The notes: a model not told the origin generated them from the letters alone. A DNA stretch of 64,000 bases from Mycobacterium numidiamassiliense (GCF_900157365.1 NZ_FUEZ01000004.1:3025066-3089065), one strand, 5' to 3'; positions 51,171 to 60,200 are shown, numbered from the stretch's first letter. Numbers and translations are program-made.

Positions 51171-51698
51171 CTAACCCAGCAGCCGGCCGGCGAGCTTGGC
51201 GGCTGTCCTGCGGATCCGGTCCGAGATGAAAAACGAAAAGACTGGCGTCACGATGTCTTCACGCAGCCGAGTCAGCTTGGAGCTCTTGATAAGCCATTGT
51301 CCGGCGACGTTTTCGTAGGTCTCGTGGTAGTGGCCGTAGCCCACCAAGCTGAGTCCCGGGCCGAACCGCACCACGTCTTGCAGCGCCCACACCCCGCGCG
51401 CCGTCGTCGTGGACGTGAGTTCGATCTCGGGCGCGTGTACCTGGTGCGCGGTGGCCTGGGCCGGGCGTCCGATGCCTTTGCGGGTGAACGCGACGAAGTC
51501 GTCGGCGCCGACGATCAGCTTGCCGCCCGCCTCCGAGGTGTCGCTGACGAAGTCGTCGGTGAAGATCGTCCGCCACGCGGCCCAGTCCTTGGTGTCCAGA
51601 TACCGGCAGTAGCGGGCTTTGAGTTGCTTGATGGACTCGATGGCGACCAGCGTGGCAGCGTTGTCGTCAGCGATCACATCGCTCGCGCGTTCTGTCAT
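51171..51698 (-). CDS. NTF2/SnoaL-like fold protein
   Basis: 175 residues of the SnoaL-4 (nuclear transport factor 2-like) family: IKQLKARYCRYLDTKDWAAW then IFTDDFVSD near the N-terminus, with GYGHYHETYENVAGQWLIK towards the end. The fold makes a hydrophobic pocket used by isomerases, dehydratases and dioxygenase beta subunits; in actinobacterial steroid loci similar proteins act on ring or side-chain intermediates. Eleven bases separate it from the SDR gene downstream. Confidence 0.85.
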   Translation of the reverse strand: MTERASDVIADDNAATLVAIESIKQLKARYCRYLDTKDWAAWRTIFTDDFVSDTSEAGGKLIVGADDFVAFTRKGIGRPAQATAHQVHAPEIELTSTTTARGVWALQDVVRFGPGLSLVGYGHYHETYENVAGQWLIKSSKLTRLREDIVTPVFSFFISDRIRRTAAKLAGRLLG

Positions 51699-51783
51699 GA
51701 CGGCTCGATTCTGGTCTACCGGTGCTTCCCGACGTCAGGCCAGCCTGACATTCCACTCGGACGTGGTATGTCGGCGGGGCCCT

Positions 51784-52590
51784 TCAGCCCTTGAAGTAGA
51801 CGATCTGATGCGTGGTGGCCAGCAGGACGCCGTCACGGCTCCAGACTTGTGCGCTCTGGTCGAAGTAGCCGTTGGAGAAGCGGTTGGCGTGCGCGGTAGC
51901 CAGGACGTGGTCATCGCCGACGGAGTCAAGCTGCTGCTGATCGGCATGGAAGTACGTCGTCAACGAGACCGTCCCGGCAGGCAGCACCGCGCCGCGGCGA
52001 AGAAACACTCGCGGGTAGAAGATGTCGCATAGCGCGGCGAGCGCCGGGTAGTCGACGGTGCGTTTCGCGTTGTCGCGCACCCAGAGCGTGGTCGTCGACG
52101 ACGGGCTGGGTTGTGACTCCTCGCCCGGAAGGGCGCCGTCGGCGAATCGCATGTCGTAGAGGCGTGCCCACACCACGACTCGCCCCTGATCGCCGCTGGG
52201 AGCGATCTGCTCTGGCGCCGGCACCGTCGGTGGGCGCGCTTCGGTGTCGCCCCAGGTGTCTCGGCGGATGCCGAACAGCGCGGTCGCGATGGTCTTGACC
52301 TCACCGTCCTGACTGAGTTCGAGGATCCAGTGCTGATTGCTGCGATTGGTGCGCGCTGCGCGCAGCGCGATGTCGAAGTCGCCATCGGCGATGGGTCCGG
52401 CGAAGTTCACGGTCAGCGCCAAGGGGTCGCCGATGCGATCGGGGTGGGTCTCGACGGCGCGGATGAGCACGGCCGCGGTGATGCCGCCGAACGGGCCGAC
52501 CATGTTGGCCCACTCCGGATGGGTCCGGCCCCGCCTGGTGTTGGTGTCGATCGTGTCGAGGTAGATGGCGCTATCGAATGGGTGGGTCAT
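51784..52590 (-). CDS. Acyl-CoA thioesterase (TesB-type double hotdog)
   Basis: About 268 residues from ATG 52590 (AAGGA upstream). The double-hotdog pattern is seen: PEWANMVGPFGGITAAVLIRA in the first unit and YFHADQQQLDSVGDDHVLATAHANRFSNGYFDQSAQVWSRDG (quoted in parts; the FSNGYFDQSAQVW stretch is the TesB catalytic-region equivalent) in the second. It would hydrolyse acyl-CoA to fatty acid and CoA. It is divergent, by 76 bases, from the quinone-oxidoreductase gene, so both probably share a promoter region. Confidence 0.82.
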   Translation of the reverse strand: MTHPFDSAIYLDTIDTNTRRGRTHPEWANMVGPFGGITAAVLIRAVETHPDRIGDPLALTVNFAGPIADGDFDIALRAARTNRSNQHWILELSQDGEVKTIATALFGIRRDTWGDTEARPPTVPAPEQIAPSGDQGRVVVWARLYDMRFADGALPGEESQPSPSSTTTLWVRDNAKRTVDYPALAALCDIFYPRVFLRRGAVLPAGTVSLTTYFHADQQQLDSVGDDHVLATAHANRFSNGYFDQSAQVWSRDGVLLATTHQIVYFKG

Positions 52591-52666
52591 CTGATCCTTC
52601 GTCACTCGGCGGCGGGTGCGCTGGACAATCGTTCTGCGAGCGGGCTCGTGCGGCAGACTGTTGCAC

Positions 52667-53686
52667 GTGAGTATTCCGGACCGTCAGCAGGCCTTCGTGA
52701 TGAGCGGCCCCGGCGCACACTTGGAAAAACTGGAGACCGCCGTCGACCCACCCGGCCCCGGGCAGGTGCTGGTCAAGGTCAACGCTTCCAGTCTCAACTT
52801 CCACGACAACGTCAACCTGATGGGTCTGCTTCCCGGGCCCTGGCCGCGGGTGCCCATGAGCGACGGGGCCGGCGAGGTGGTCGCGCTCGGTCCGGATGTC
52901 GACGAGTTGCACGTCGGACAGCGAGTGATGGGGGCGTTTCACCCCGGCTGGCTCGACGGGCCGCCGACGCCGGAGGCCAAGCGAGAGTTGCCCGGCGACA
53001 GCGAAGACGGGTGGCTGCAGCAGTACCGCGTCGCCGCCGCGTCCGGTCTGGTGCCCACTCCCGATCACCTCACCGATGCCGAAGCCGCGACGCTGCCGTG
53101 CGCGGCGGTGACGGCGTGGAGCGCGCTGCAGGAGGCCAACATCGGCGACGGTGACGTCGTCGTCACCCAGGGGACGGGTGGGGTGTCGCTGTTCACCGTC
53201 CAATTGGCGCGGGCTTTGGGCGCCACCGTGATCCTCACGTCGTCGTCCGACGACAAACTGAAGATTGGATCCGGTTTGGGCGCAACGCATCTCATCAATT
53301 ATCGGACGACTCCGCAATGGGATGCCGAGGTGAAGCGGCTGACCGGGGGACGCGGAGCCGACCTGATCGTCGAACTCGGCGGGCCCGCCACGCTGGCGCA
53401 GTCGGTGCATGCGGCTAGGCCCGGGGGCACCGTCGCGGTGATCGGCGTGCTCAGCGGATTCGACTCGGCGCCCCTCTCGGTTGCCGAGGTGATGCTCAAC
53501 AATCTGCGGATCATCGGAATCACCGTCGGCAGCGTGCGCGCCCATCGCGACCTGTGCGCGCTGATGTCCCGGGCCGGGATCAAGCCGCACATCAGCCACG
53601 TCTTCGATTGGGAAAAGATCGACGAGGCGGTCGAAGTCATGCGGGCCGGCGCACACGTCGGCAAGATCGCGCTGACCATCACCTGA
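52667..53686 (+). CDS. NADPH:quinone oxidoreductase-like zinc-independent MDR protein
   Basis: About 339 residues from GTG 52667; the upstream part of the frame is not conserved-looking. The N-terminal GroES-like domain has VLVKVNASSLNFHDNVNLMG and VPMSDGAGEVVALGPDVDELHVGQRV. The cofactor domain has VVVTQGTGGVSLFTVQLARAL, and LGATHLINYRT follows. Zinc-ligand Cys residues of alcohol dehydrogenases are missing, as in quinone reductases. Likely reduces quinones or enones with NADPH. Confidence 0.9.
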   Translation: MSIPDRQQAFVMSGPGAHLEKLETAVDPPGPGQVLVKVNASSLNFHDNVNLMGLLPGPWPRVPMSDGAGEVVALGPDVDELHVGQRVMGAFHPGWLDGPPTPEAKRELPGDSEDGWLQQYRVAAASGLVPTPDHLTDAEAATLPCAAVTAWSALQEANIGDGDVVVTQGTGGVSLFTVQLARALGATVILTSSSDDKLKIGSGLGATHLINYRTTPQWDAEVKRLTGGRGADLIVELGGPATLAQSVHAARPGGTVAVIGVLSGFDSAPLSVAEVMLNNLRIIGITVGSVRAHRDLCALMSRAGIKPHISHVFDWEKIDEAVEVMRAGAHVGKIALTIT

Positions 53687-53710
53687 CTCCGAAAGGATGC
53701 CACGACCGGC

Positions 53711-54094
53711 ATGGCCGACGAAAAAGCAGGGAAAACTCCCGCTGAGCTGATCGATGCCAGGATCGAGGAACTGGGGGATTGGCGTGGGAAGATGCTCGCG
53801 CGCATCAGAAAAGTGGTCAAGCAGGCCGACCCCGATGTCGTCGAGGAGTGGAAATGGCGAGGCGTCCCCGTGTGGTACCACGACGGGATGATCTGCACGG
53901 GCGAGACGCACAAGAACGTGGTCAAGATGACGTTCGCCAAAGGTGCGTCGCTGGAAGATCCCGCGGGCTTGTTCAACTCCAGTCTGGACGGCAACACCAG
54001 ACGGGCGGTCGATTTCCACGAGGGTGACAAGATCGACGAGAAGACGCTCAAGGCGCTCATTCGCGCCGCGGTGAAGTTCAACGCATCGTCCTAA
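53711..54094 (+). CDS. DUF1801 (YdhG-like) family protein
   Basis: 127 residues. ARIRKVVKQADPDVVEEWKW followed by GVPVWYHDGMICTGETHKN and VVKMTFAKGASLEDP is the pattern of DUF1801, a small alpha/beta family of unknown biochemical role found in many bacteria. It follows the quinone reductase by 24 bases and is probably co-transcribed. No catalytic residues can be named. Confidence 0.85.
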   Translation: MADEKAGKTPAELIDARIEELGDWRGKMLARIRKVVKQADPDVVEEWKWRGVPVWYHDGMICTGETHKNVVKMTFAKGASLEDPAGLFNSSLDGNTRRAVDFHEGDKIDEKTLKALIRAAVKFNASS

Positions 54095-54104
54095 CCCGCT
54101 GGTC

Positions 54105-54133
54105 TGTACAGTGATTCGGCGGTGTTGTACAGT
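54105..54133. promoter_or_regulatory. Paired TGTACAGT words before the acyl-CoA dehydrogenase gene
   Basis: TGTACAGT occurs at 54105-54112 and again at 54126-54133, exactly 21 bases (two helical turns) apart, and each contains the palindrome TGTACA. It lies 55-80 bases upstream of the dehydrogenase start, so it may be a regulator's paired site. Confidence 0.4.
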
Positions 54134-54187
54134 CGCCCAGCACAAGCAATCCTCGAACAGCACAGTGGCGGCGGGAGGCCAGCGGCG

Positions 54188-55429
54188 ATGACTGCCGAGT
54201 CCACGGAGACCGTGGCAGAATTCCGGAGCCGCGCCAAGGCCTGGCTGGCCGAGAACATGCCGCCGCAGGAGCCCGATCAGGCGGCGCGGCTCGAGCGTGA
54301 CGCGGAAGCATCCTGGGTGCGGGCCCGCGAACTGCAAAAGAGGTTGTACGACGGGGGATTCGCCGGAATTTGTTTCCCGCGCGAGTACGGCGGCCTCGGC
54401 CTGGGCTACGAGTACAAGAAAGCCTTCGACGCCGAATCCGTCGGCTACGAGATTCCGTTGTTGCTCAACGTGCCGTCTTTCGCCATCTGCTGCGCAACGA
54501 TTCTGGACATGGGCAGCGAAGAACAGAAGCGCACCCACATCCGGGCGGCGTTGCGCGGCGACGAGGTCCTCGTGCAGTTGCTCTCCGAACCCAGTGGCGG
54601 CTCGGACCTCGCCGGCGTCATCACCCGAGCCGAGCGCCGGGACGGACGATGGATCATCAACGGCGCCAAGACATGGAGCACCTGGGCCTTCGCCGCCGAC
54701 TACGGTCTGTGCCTCGCCCGCACCGACTGGACCGTGCCCAAGCACGAGGGGTTGACGATGTTCCTGCTGCCGCTGCGGCATCCCGGGATCACGATCAACC
54801 GCATCCAGCAGGTGAACGGTTCGGTGGAGTTCTGCGAGGAATTCTTCGACGACGTCGAAGTCGGTGACGATGCCGTCGTCGGAGAGCCTGGCAAAGGATG
54901 GGAAGTCGCGTCCCGACAGCTGTATCACGAACGCCGCTCTATGGGCGACGGTTCGGAGTACACCAGCGGACCCGGAATCAGTGAGGCCGAGGATGTTTCG
55001 GTCGACCTGTTGTCGCTGGTCGAACGGACCAGTCAGGGCGACAGCGAACGTGTCCGGGAGCTGATCGGCCGGGCGCTGGTCCACCGCACGGTCCACGCGC
55101 AGCTCAGCGAGCATGTCTTCCACGCGGTAGCCGCAGGAAAGCTGCCGCCGACGGCCGGCTCGATCATCAGGCTGTCCATGGCCGCGGTCCACGATGTGGA
55201 GACCGACACGGCCCTGGCCGTCGCGGGCCCGGCCGCCGTTGTCGAGGACGATGCGGGCCAGCTCGACATCGGTACGCGCTATTTGGGTCGTCAGATCGCC
55301 AGCATCGGCGGTGGCACTACTGAGATGGCACGCAACGTGATTGGTGAGCGAGTCCTAAATTTTCCCCGCGAGAATGCCGCCGATCGCGGAGTGCCCTTCA
55401 ATCAGGTGCGGCGTAACAAGTCGTCCTGA
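54188..55429 (+). CDS. Acyl-CoA dehydrogenase
   Basis: About 413 residues from ATG 54188, preferred over an upstream in-frame ATG because GGGAGG lies ten bases before it and the upstream codons overlap the paired TGTACAGT words. Family motifs: VQLLSEPSGGSDLAGVITRAERR, WIINGAKTWSTWAFAADYGL, and the C-terminal GTRYLGRQIASIGGGTTEMARNVIGERVL. FAD-linked dehydrogenation of an acyl-CoA at the alpha-beta position is expected. The LGRQIASIGGGT segment is seen in the FadE26-29-like group of steroid side-chain enzymes, so a sterol-CoA substrate is possible. Confidence 0.92.
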   Translation: MTAESTETVAEFRSRAKAWLAENMPPQEPDQAARLERDAEASWVRARELQKRLYDGGFAGICFPREYGGLGLGYEYKKAFDAESVGYEIPLLLNVPSFAICCATILDMGSEEQKRTHIRAALRGDEVLVQLLSEPSGGSDLAGVITRAERRDGRWIINGAKTWSTWAFAADYGLCLARTDWTVPKHEGLTMFLLPLRHPGITINRIQQVNGSVEFCEEFFDDVEVGDDAVVGEPGKGWEVASRQLYHERRSMGDGSEYTSGPGISEAEDVSVDLLSLVERTSQGDSERVRELIGRALVHRTVHAQLSEHVFHAVAAGKLPPTAGSIIRLSMAAVHDVETDTALAVAGPAAVVEDDAGQLDIGTRYLGRQIASIGGGTTEMARNVIGERVLNFPRENAADRGVPFNQVRRNKSS

Positions 55430-55574
55430 CGCGGGACGTCAACGGCCGGCGCGTATCGGGGCGATTTGCATGCGAATACCACTACACGGCAAGACAAACG
55501 CGGACAGGGCCGACACCTAGTCCCGACGATCTTCGAGGGCGCGGGCTGACCGTCGTGCCGGAGTCATTGAATCA

Positions 55575-55793
55575 TCAACTGATACAGGATAATTGGCGGC
55601 TCAGGTCCGAAAAGGCCTGTGCCAGTGCTAGTTGCTCGCCGACGTTGTCGACTTCACCATGAGACAGACCAAAACCAATCAGGGTGTGACCCCGCCACCG
55701 CAGGCGGGCCACGGCGCGTCGGCGGCGATGGTGTGCATCGGACGTGATGGTCACGGCCACTGTCTGGCTGTGCTGAGAGGTGTTGTCGTCCAT
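55575..55793 (-). CDS. DUF1876 family protein (Rv1738/Rv2632c type)
   Basis: 72 residues. AVARLRWRGHTLIGFGLSHGE and LALAQAFSDLSRQL match Rv1738, a strongly DosR-induced protein whose fold resembles ribosome hibernation factors; Rv1738 has ~94 residues, so this one lacks about 20 at the C-terminus. It follows the acg gene by 50 bases on the same strand and is probably driven from the same DosR-like boxes. Proposed role, by analogy only: slowing translation in hypoxia. Confidence 0.8.
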   Translation of the reverse strand: MDDNTSQHSQTVAVTITSDAHHRRRRAVARLRWRGHTLIGFGLSHGEVDNVGEQLALAQAFSDLSRQLSCIS

Positions 55794-55843
55794 ACGGTTT
55801 CCTTGCGAGGCTAGTTGACTCGAACAGAGCTGGTTGCCGAATG

Positions 55844-56824
55844 CTAGAGGTCGATGGTCAGCACTTCGGCCAGTGGGCGGCGCGGGGTCGGTGGCGGGGT
55901 GTGTTCGTGGGCAGGCACCTCACCGATGCGGACCAGCACTTGGGGCAGCCGATGCCCGGTCACCTTTTCGACGAGATGCCGGGTGGTTGCCAGTTCGGTC
56001 AGATGGGTGAGTGTGCAGGTGGCCAGTCCGGCAGCGGTGGCTTCCAACAGCACTGTCGACAGCGTTTCGCCGCAACCAAGCAGGTCCCGTCGTTTGTTGT
56101 CGTGTATGGATATCACCAGGATCGTGGACAGATCAGCAGGTATCTGTGGGCGCCGGTCAGGGTGGTGGCTCAGTGGGAAGCTGCGCGCCACGTCGACTCG
56201 CTCGCCTTCGGTCGCTGAGACCAATGAGTCGTAGGGGATGCCGTCGCTCCCCTCAAACGGCGCCGTCCACTCCTGCAGCGTCTCAAAGTAAGTGGAGTCG
56301 TAGAAACGCAAGACGTCCGTCAGATCGGTTGCCCGCGCCAGTTCCTCGCGATCCGCGTCGTCCATGACGTCCACTAGCGCAACTGCGTCGTCTGTCCGGC
56401 TTGCCAGCGCAGTTTCGAACGCCGCCCAGTCCGTGACGGGGGCGAACGGCAACCGGTCGGTGCGCCGTGTGGCAATCGCTTCGGCACGGTGCCGCTGTTC
56501 ATCGGTCACGGCCGTCATCTCCGTGAACCTGATCGAGGCGAGATGGTTCTCGTTGCGCGGGTCGGGGCAGCGGTCGATCTGGGCTTGCCATCCAGCGGCA
56601 GCCATCGCGACACGTAAATGGTCAAGGGCCGCCCCGCAGCTGATCAAGGCCTGGCGCTCGGTGGGGTCGGTTTGCACCACGCGGGTTGGCTCCAAGTACA
56701 AGTGCAGTCCGTCGCGCTCGGCGACCCAGTGCCACGGTTGGCTGTTGTGGTAAGAGGGCGCCCGGCAGGCCAGCGCCACTGTGCGTGCGAGTACGTCCGT
56801 TGGAACAGTTGTCATCGACGTCAC
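55844..56824 (-). CDS. acg: Acg-family nitroreductase-like protein (Rv2032 orthologue)
   Basis: 326 residues, collinear with M. tuberculosis Acg. TVALACRAPSYHNSQPWHWVAE opens the fold; RTDRLPFAPVTDW, SLVSATEGERVDVARSFPL, AAGLATCTLTHLTEL and the C-terminal PPPTPRRPLAEVL are all diagnostic. Acg proteins bind FMN but have a lid closing the active site and may not reduce nitro compounds; they are needed for persistence under oxidative stress and are DosR-induced. Two DosR-like boxes lie 60-110 bases upstream. Start 56824 or ATG 56815. Confidence 0.93.
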   Translation of the reverse strand: MTSMTTVPTDVLARTVALACRAPSYHNSQPWHWVAERDGLHLYLEPTRVVQTDPTERQALISCGAALDHLRVAMAAAGWQAQIDRCPDPRNENHLASIRFTEMTAVTDEQRHRAEAIATRRTDRLPFAPVTDWAAFETALASRTDDAVALVDVMDDADREELARATDLTDVLRFYDSTYFETLQEWTAPFEGSDGIPYDSLVSATEGERVDVARSFPLSHHPDRRPQIPADLSTILVISIHDNKRRDLLGCGETLSTVLLEATAAGLATCTLTHLTELATTRHLVEKVTGHRLPQVLVRIGEVPAHEHTPPPTPRRPLAEVLTIDL

Positions 56825-56884
56825 CTGGATCTCCCGTCATATGCTGAATCGATATCGACATTGCGCGAAGCAGCCACGCACCGG

Positions 56885-56904
56885 GCAGAGTCATTAGTCC
56901 CTAA
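56885..56904. promoter_or_regulatory. DosR-like box 1 upstream of acg
   Basis: GCAGAGTCATTAGTCCCTAA matches 13 of 20 consensus positions; core GAGTCATTAGTCCC has one mismatch to GGGNCNNNNGNCCC. It lies 60 bases upstream of acg. Confidence 0.55.
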
Positions 56905-56912
56905 TCGCAACA

Positions 56913-56932
56913 ACGGGGGCTTTAGACCCTGC
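56913..56932. promoter_or_regulatory. DosR-like box 2 upstream of acg, between divergent genes
   Basis: ACGGGGGCTTTAGACCCTGC fits the core GGGNCNNNNGNCCC perfectly (13 of 20 full positions). A further half-site, GGGACTT, follows at 56939-56945, towards the divergent ABC transporter, so both directions could be controlled. Confidence 0.58.
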
Positions 56933-57032
56933 GCGGAAGGGACTTCTGCGTAGTGGATTTGCGTAACTTGGCACTTGGTACAGCGCAGACGACGACCGAG
57001 GATTGCGCCATGACGCCTGAGAGCCGGGTGCG

Positions 57033-58781
57033 GTGACGACGACCACAGCCGGCACGTATGCCGGCCGGAGCGTGGTGTCGCGCCCGACACGCAACTGGGC
57101 CGCCGATGCCGCTGTGTTCGTTGGCGCCGCGGTGCTGCTCTGGTTGGTGGTGCGCGTCGGTCGCGGGACGGACGTGCCGTGGACGGTGCCGAGCGCGCCC
57201 TCGACAGTGTCAACTGACCCAATTCACTTGCCGTATTACGCTGCCCGGTCGCTGCTGCGCATGTTCGCGGCGCTGGGCTTGTCGTTGGTTTTCACGTTCT
57301 TCTACGCCACCGCGGCGGCGCGCTCGCGCCGGGCCGAGAAGGTGCTGATCCCGCTGCTGGACTTCTTGCAATCCGTGCCAGTCCTGGGCTTCCTTGCTGT
57401 GACGATCACCGGGTTTATCGCTTTGTTTCCGGGCTCGTTGCTGGGTTTGGAATGCGCGTCGATCTTCGCGATCTTCACCTCCCAGGCATGGAATATGACG
57501 TTTGCGTTCTACCAATCGCTAATCGCCCAACCCCGCGATCTAGACGAGGCATCGCGGCTGTTGCGGCTATCGCGGTGGCAGCGATTTTGGCGGGTCGACC
57601 TGCCCAGCGGGGTGATCCCGCTGGTCTGGAACGGCATGATGAGTTTCGGCGGGGGCTGGTTCTTCCTCACCGCGTCGGAGGCCTTGAGCGTCAACAATCA
57701 CAAGTTCGCCCTGCCCGGGATCGGCGCCTACGTCGCAGCTGCCAGCAACGAGGGAAACCTGACCAGGGTGTTGCTGGCCATCGCGGTCATGATCGTGGTG
57801 ATCATCTCGGTCAACGCGCTGTTTTGGCGGCCGCTGACAGCATGGTCGGAACGATTCCGCATCGAGGAATCCGAGGCCATCGAAACACCGCGCAGTGTGA
57901 CGCTAGACGTCCTGCGACGCTCGCGGATTCCGGGCATTGTCGGCCATCCACTCGGGCGGCTGGTCTATCCGGTCGACCGAGTGACGGCGGTGTTCGGGAT
58001 GACCGGGCGTTCGCTGAAAACATCTAGCGTGCGCCGCCGCGCCGGCGACGTCGCATTCGTTCTCGCACTGATAGTCATGCTCGGCTACGGCGCGTTTCGG
58101 GTGATCGACTACATCGCCGGTACCGTCGGCTTCACCGAAGTCGGCCACGCCGTGCTGCTGGGCTTGGCCACCTTCGCCCGTGTCGTGGTGGTGGTCGTGG
58201 TCTCGACCTTGATCTGGGTGCCGATCGGCGTCTGGATTGGCATGAATCCCAAGGTGACTCGGCTGGCCCAGCCGGTGGTGCAAGTGTTGGCGTCCTTCCC
58301 GGCGAACTTTTTGTTCCCGTTGTTCACCGCTGTCCTGCTTGCCACTGGCATCAGCCTCAACTGGGGCGGCGTCCTGCTGATGGCCCTCGGCACGCAGTGG
58401 TACATCCTGTTCAACGTCATCGCCGGTGCCAGCGCGATCCCTACCGAGCTCCGCGACGCCGCCGCCAGCTTGAGGCTGCCCATGCTGTTGAGGTGGCGCA
58501 CCCTGATATTGCCCGCGATCTTCGGCAGCTACGTCACCGGCGGCATCACCGCGGCCGGCGGCGCCTGGAACGCTTCCATCGTCGCTGAAGTCGTCCAGTA
58601 CCACAGCACCACGTTGTCGGCTGTGGGGCTCGGTTCTTACATCACGCACGCCACCGCGGTGGGCGACGCCCCGCGCCTTCTCCTAGGCGTGCTCGTGATG
58701 AGCTTCTATGTCGTGACGATGAATATTGTGCTCTGGCAGCGCCTCTACCGCTTGTCCGAGCGGCGCTTCTCCCTATCCTGA
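57033..58781 (+). CDS. Double-length ABC permease (two fused SsuC/NtrB-like domains)
   Basis: 582 residues from GTG 57033. Two complete binding-protein-dependent permease domains are fused, each with about six transmembrane helices and its own EAA loop (DEASRLLRLSRWQRFWRVDLP near 180; ELRDAAASLRLPMLLRWRTLILP near 475). Single-domain homologues import nitrate, sulfonate or bicarbonate, always with a binding protein, and none is encoded here. The fusion would supply both halves of the channel in one chain. The adjacent ATPase has 25 bases of spacing. Divergent from acg across DosR-like boxes, it may be hypoxia-induced. Substrate unknown. Confidence 0.88.
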   Translation: MTTTTAGTYAGRSVVSRPTRNWAADAAVFVGAAVLLWLVVRVGRGTDVPWTVPSAPSTVSTDPIHLPYYAARSLLRMFAALGLSLVFTFFYATAAARSRRAEKVLIPLLDFLQSVPVLGFLAVTITGFIALFPGSLLGLECASIFAIFTSQAWNMTFAFYQSLIAQPRDLDEASRLLRLSRWQRFWRVDLPSGVIPLVWNGMMSFGGGWFFLTASEALSVNNHKFALPGIGAYVAAASNEGNLTRVLLAIAVMIVVIISVNALFWRPLTAWSERFRIEESEAIETPRSVTLDVLRRSRIPGIVGHPLGRLVYPVDRVTAVFGMTGRSLKTSSVRRRAGDVAFVLALIVMLGYGAFRVIDYIAGTVGFTEVGHAVLLGLATFARVVVVVVVSTLIWVPIGVWIGMNPKVTRLAQPVVQVLASFPANFLFPLFTAVLLATGISLNWGGVLLMALGTQWYILFNVIAGASAIPTELRDAAASLRLPMLLRWRTLILPAIFGSYVTGGITAAGGAWNASIVAEVVQYHSTTLSAVGLGSYITHATAVGDAPRLLLGVLVMSFYVVTMNIVLWQRLYRLSERRFSLS

Positions 58782-58806
58782 TCCGCGAAGGCTTGACGGA
58801 GGTTCC

Positions 58807-60135
58807 ATGACGGACGACGACGTAATCATCCACCTCGACCACGTCGGCAAAAGCTTCAGCAAGCCCGATGGTGGCACCCTGGTGGTCCTCGACGACATCA
58901 ACCTCGACATCCGTGCGGGCGAAGTTGTCGCATTGCTCGGCCGCTCCGGCTGCGGCAAGTCGACGTTGCTGCGCATCATCGCCGGACTGATCGCCCCCAC
59001 TACCGGTGGGGCGCGTAACCACGGCGTCGAACTCGACGCTGCCAACCCTGGTACGGCGATGGTGTTCCAAAACTTCGCCCTGATGCCCTGGCTGACGGTG
59101 CAAAAAAATGTTGAACTCGGGCTGGCAGCTCGCAAAATCCCGCCGGCCGAGCGGAGTAAGCGTGCGGTGGATGCCATCGATTTGATTGGCCTCGACGGTT
59201 TCGAATCTGCCTTCCCCAAAGAACTTTCCGGGGGGATGCGCCAACGTGTGGGGTTCGCACGGGCTCTGGTGCTGCAACCCGATCTGTTGCTGATGGACGA
59301 ACCCTTCTCAGCCCTCGACGTCCTCACTGCGGAAAACCTCCGCAACGAGTTGATGACCCTGTGGACTGGCAATGAATTCCCTACCCGGGCCATCTGTCTG
59401 GTCACCCACAACATCGAAGAGGCGATACTGCTGGCCGACCGCGTCATCGTGCTGAGCAGTAATCCCGGCCACATCCTGGCCGAACTGAATATCGACCTAG
59501 AGCGTCCCCGCGACCGCCGTTCGCCATCCTTCGAAGCACTCGTCGACAATGTCTATGGACTGCTGACCGGCACCGGTCCCGTTGCCGCGCTCGTCGAATC
59601 CGCCGCCGCCACGCCTACCAGCCATCCCCTACCCAAGGCCACCGTCGGCGGAATGGCCGGTCTGGTCGAAATCGTGTATGGCAAGGGTGGGCGCGCCGAA
59701 ATCTCCGACATCGCCACTGACCTGAGCATCGATGCCAGAGACCTGCTGCCATTGGTCGACGCCGCAGTCCTTCTTGACTTCGTGCGCGTCAGCGGCGCTG
59801 GCCTCGAACTCACACCCATCGGAAAGGATTTCACCACCGCCGACATCCAAATCAGCAAGCAGATCTTCGCCCAACAAGTGCGCACCCGCGCGCCGCTGGT
59901 GCACACCATCTGCAACGCCCTGCACGATTGCCCGGATGGCACTCTGCGGGCAGGCTTCTTCCTCGACATTCTTCAACAAGGGTTCAGCGCCCACGACGCG
60001 CGCCAACAATTCCGCATCGCCGTCAGCTGGGGCCGATACGCCGAACTGTTTGACTACAACACCCACACCGAGCAGATCACTGCTGAAGCCAACCCCGAAC
60101 TTCCGGCGCCCGCATCAACCCACACCGTCCGGTAA
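58807..60135 (+). CDS. ABC transporter ATPase with C-terminal AAA-associated domain
   Basis: About 442 residues from ATG 58807 (GGAGG upstream). The nucleotide-binding domain is complete: GRSGCGKST (Walker A, ~46-54), LSGGMRQRVGFARAL (signature, ~140), LLLMDEPFSALD (Walker B, ~160), and a switch His in LVTHNIEEA. An extra ~160 residues (~275-430) of helical sequence correspond to the 'AAA-associated, C-terminal' domain found in nitrate/sulfonate-type ABC ATPases, possibly sensing substrate or a partner. It powers the fused permease just upstream. Confidence 0.9.
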   Translation: MTDDDVIIHLDHVGKSFSKPDGGTLVVLDDINLDIRAGEVVALLGRSGCGKSTLLRIIAGLIAPTTGGARNHGVELDAANPGTAMVFQNFALMPWLTVQKNVELGLAARKIPPAERSKRAVDAIDLIGLDGFESAFPKELSGGMRQRVGFARALVLQPDLLLMDEPFSALDVLTAENLRNELMTLWTGNEFPTRAICLVTHNIEEAILLADRVIVLSSNPGHILAELNIDLERPRDRRSPSFEALVDNVYGLLTGTGPVAALVESAAATPTSHPLPKATVGGMAGLVEIVYGKGGRAEISDIATDLSIDARDLLPLVDAAVLLDFVRVSGAGLELTPIGKDFTTADIQISKQIFAQQVRTRAPLVHTICNALHDCPDGTLRAGFFLDILQQGFSAHDARQQFRIAVSWGRYAELFDYNTHTEQITAEANPELPAPASTHTVR

Positions 60136-60200
60136 GCAGGCATCTGGAGGGTAATTCCGATGCACTGCAGTGGCTTTGGGTGCCAACGGTTATTCGCTAT

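Noticed and set aside
55508..55527. TAGTCCCGA half-site after the acyl-CoA dehydrogenase gene
   Set aside because: Eleven of 20 positions and located between two 3' ends, so it has no promoter to serve.
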